A DNA stretch of 64,000 nt from Pelomonas aquatica (GTDB taxonomy: Bacteria; Pseudomonadota; Gammaproteobacteria; Burkholderiales; Burkholderiaceae_C), in the NCBI RefSeq assembly GCF_026712205.1, contig NZ_JAPPUW010000019.1, positions 1 to 64,000 on the forward strand. Direction: 5' to 3'. Position numbers and translations under genes: made by a program. Positions 63,086 to 64,000 of this stretch are shown piece by piece; the first letter of the stretch is position 1; the number at the start of each line of letters is the position of its first letter. A model generated the notes under the pieces. That model ran no database searches, was not told where the DNA came from, and was given only the letters and a program-made list of their open reading frames with translations.

Positions 63086-64000
63086 GACGCGAGCCTAACG
63101 CGGGCCGCCCGCGACGCCCGCCAGGGCGGACCCGCAGCCCTGGCCGAGGCGCTGGCGGCCAGCCGCGCCGACACACTGGCCCGCTTCGCCGCCTGCGAGC
63201 GCGCTCTGCCCGGCCTGGCCGTGCCGCTGCGCGCCGAGCTCAACCCGCCGCTGTGGGAGCTGGGCCACATCGGCTGGTTCCAGGAGTTCTGGATCGCGCG
63301 CAACCCCGAGCGCGGGCGCGGCTGGCGGGCCGACCCGGACGCGCCGCGCCTCGCGCCGCTGCGGGCCGATGCCGATGCGCTCTACGACTCCAGCCGCGTG
63401 CCGCACGACAGCCGCTGGCAGCTGCCCCTGCCCGATGCCGCCGCGACGCGCGACGACCTCGAACGCCAGCTCGCGCGCACGCTGGCCCTGCTGGGCGAGG
63501 CCGGCCGAGTGAATGGGGACAGTGACGACGCGCTCTACTTCTTCCGCCTCGCGCTGCTGCACGAGGACATGCACCACGAGGCCGCGCTCTACATGGCCCG
63601 CGGCCTGGGCCTGGCCGTGGACGACGCGCGCTGGCAGCCGCGCGCGCTGCCCGAGCCGCCGCCGGAGCTGGCCTTCGATGCCGGCCCCTGGCGCCTGGGC
63701 AGCGCGGCCGGCGCGGGCTTTGCGTTCGACAACGAGCTGCCGGCCCACGAGGTCGCGCTGCCGGCCTGCCGCATCGATGCGCAGGCGCTGCGCTGGGCCG
63801 AATACCTGCCCTTCGTCGAGGCCACCGGCCAGGCCGCGCCGCGCCATCTGCGCTGCGACGGCGGCCGCTGGCAGCAGTGGCTGCACGGCGGATGGCAGGC
63901 CCTGGACCTCGGCCTGGCCGCCTGCCACCTGACCCGCGACGAGGCCCTGGCCTGGTGCTGCTGGGCCGGCCGGCGCCTGCCGACCGAGGCCGAGTGGGAG
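63080..64000 (+). CDS. senA: Selenoneine synthase SenA (EgtB-like), 5' part only
   Basis: The gene runs off the window after 307 complete codons. The DinB-like N-terminal domain has His63 (LWELGHIGWFQEFW) and His161/His165 (LHEDMHHEA), the same three-histidine iron triad as EgtB. The formylglycine-generating-enzyme-like domain begins near residue 200 and reaches RRLPTEAEWE at the edge. SenA oxidatively joins the selenosugar to hercynine. The ATG at 63080 has a good GAGGGA ribosome binding site at 63068-63073, inside senB. EgtB-type ergothioneine synthases are close relatives, but the adjacent senB and selD favour SenA. Confidence 0.85.
   Translation, partial: MHDASLTRAARDARQGGPAALAEALAASRADTLARFAACERALPGLAVPLRAELNPPLWELGHIGWFQEFWIARNPERGRGWRADPDAPRLAPLRADADALYDSSRVPHDSRWQLPLPDAAATRDDLERQLARTLALLGEAGRVNGDSDDALYFFRLALLHEDMHHEAALYMARGLGLAVDDARWQPRALPEPPPELAFDAGPWRLGSAAGAGFAFDNELPAHEVALPACRIDAQALRWAEYLPFVEATGQAAPRHLRCDGGRWQQWLHGGWQALDLGLAACHLTRDEALAWCCWAGRRLPTEAEWE

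Overview
The window is very GC-rich DNA (about 70% by eye) with dense coding and strong G/C third-position bias. Gene content points to a betaproteobacterium of the order Burkholderiales, probably the Rubrivivax/Roseateles/Leptothrix/Mitsuaria group. The evidence is the bamE-dapB and fur arrangement, ubiC and ubiA, two HAAT-type branched-chain amino acid ABC clusters, a nu-class GST and a selenoneine-type locus. The genus is an inference. No rRNA, tRNA, prophage or CRISPR array was seen.

Layout. 1-5 kb: small stress or housekeeping genes on the minus strand, including a membrane-protein gene carrying an in-frame 270-bp palindromic element. 5-10 kb: ABC exporter, lipoprotein hydrolase, proC, ubiC. 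10-13.5 kb: an HPP-CBS membrane protein and a Gfo/Idh oxidoreductase, bracketed by two near-identical repeats in inverted orientation. 13.5-19 kb: S41 protease, ubiA, NTF2-like protein, YfcG-type GST, DUF2145 pair, a frameshifted cytochrome c. 19-22 kb: a divergent CMD/HxlR pair, a lower-GC gene of unknown function, and a membrane-anchored coiled-coil receiver protein. 22-31 kb: alpha-2-macroglobulin and pbpC (penicillin-binding protein 1C), separated by a DUF2805 gene and a ParE-type toxin-antitoxin pair. 31-33 kb: divergent AraC regulator and EamA transporter. 33-41.5 kb: two adjacent liv clusters around an alpha/beta hydrolase; the distal one lacks livG and a binding protein and ends at an IS110-family element. 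43-49 kb: exbB (without exbD), dapB, bamE, fur, a hypothetical gene, rhombosortase, and a FHA-PP2C/STAS/HATPase partner-switching module. 49-60 kb: glnE, yhdP, an FAD oxidoreductase, a second EamA transporter, a GST and a CYTH-CHAD protein. 60-64 kb: a MNT/HEPN toxin-antitoxin locus with a broken toxin, then gdx, selD/senC, senB and, divergently, the start of senA, which runs off the window.

How genes cooperate. The right end is a candidate selenoneine pathway: SelD/SenC makes selenophosphate, SenB makes a selenosugar, and SenA joins it to hercynine and is cut by the window edge. The liv genes form one large minus-strand uptake locus. PbpC and alpha-2-macroglobulin are the usual periplasmic repair/defence pair. 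UbiC and UbiA carry out the first two steps of ubiquinone synthesis.

Most unusual features: (i) several families of long, nested inverted repeats with no transposase of their own, some of which now form parts of reading frames; (ii) a structured noncoding region in front of the IS110 transposase that fits a bridge RNA; (iii) the senA/senB start codons overlapping head to head; (iv) gene decay in a cytochrome c and a HEPN toxin.
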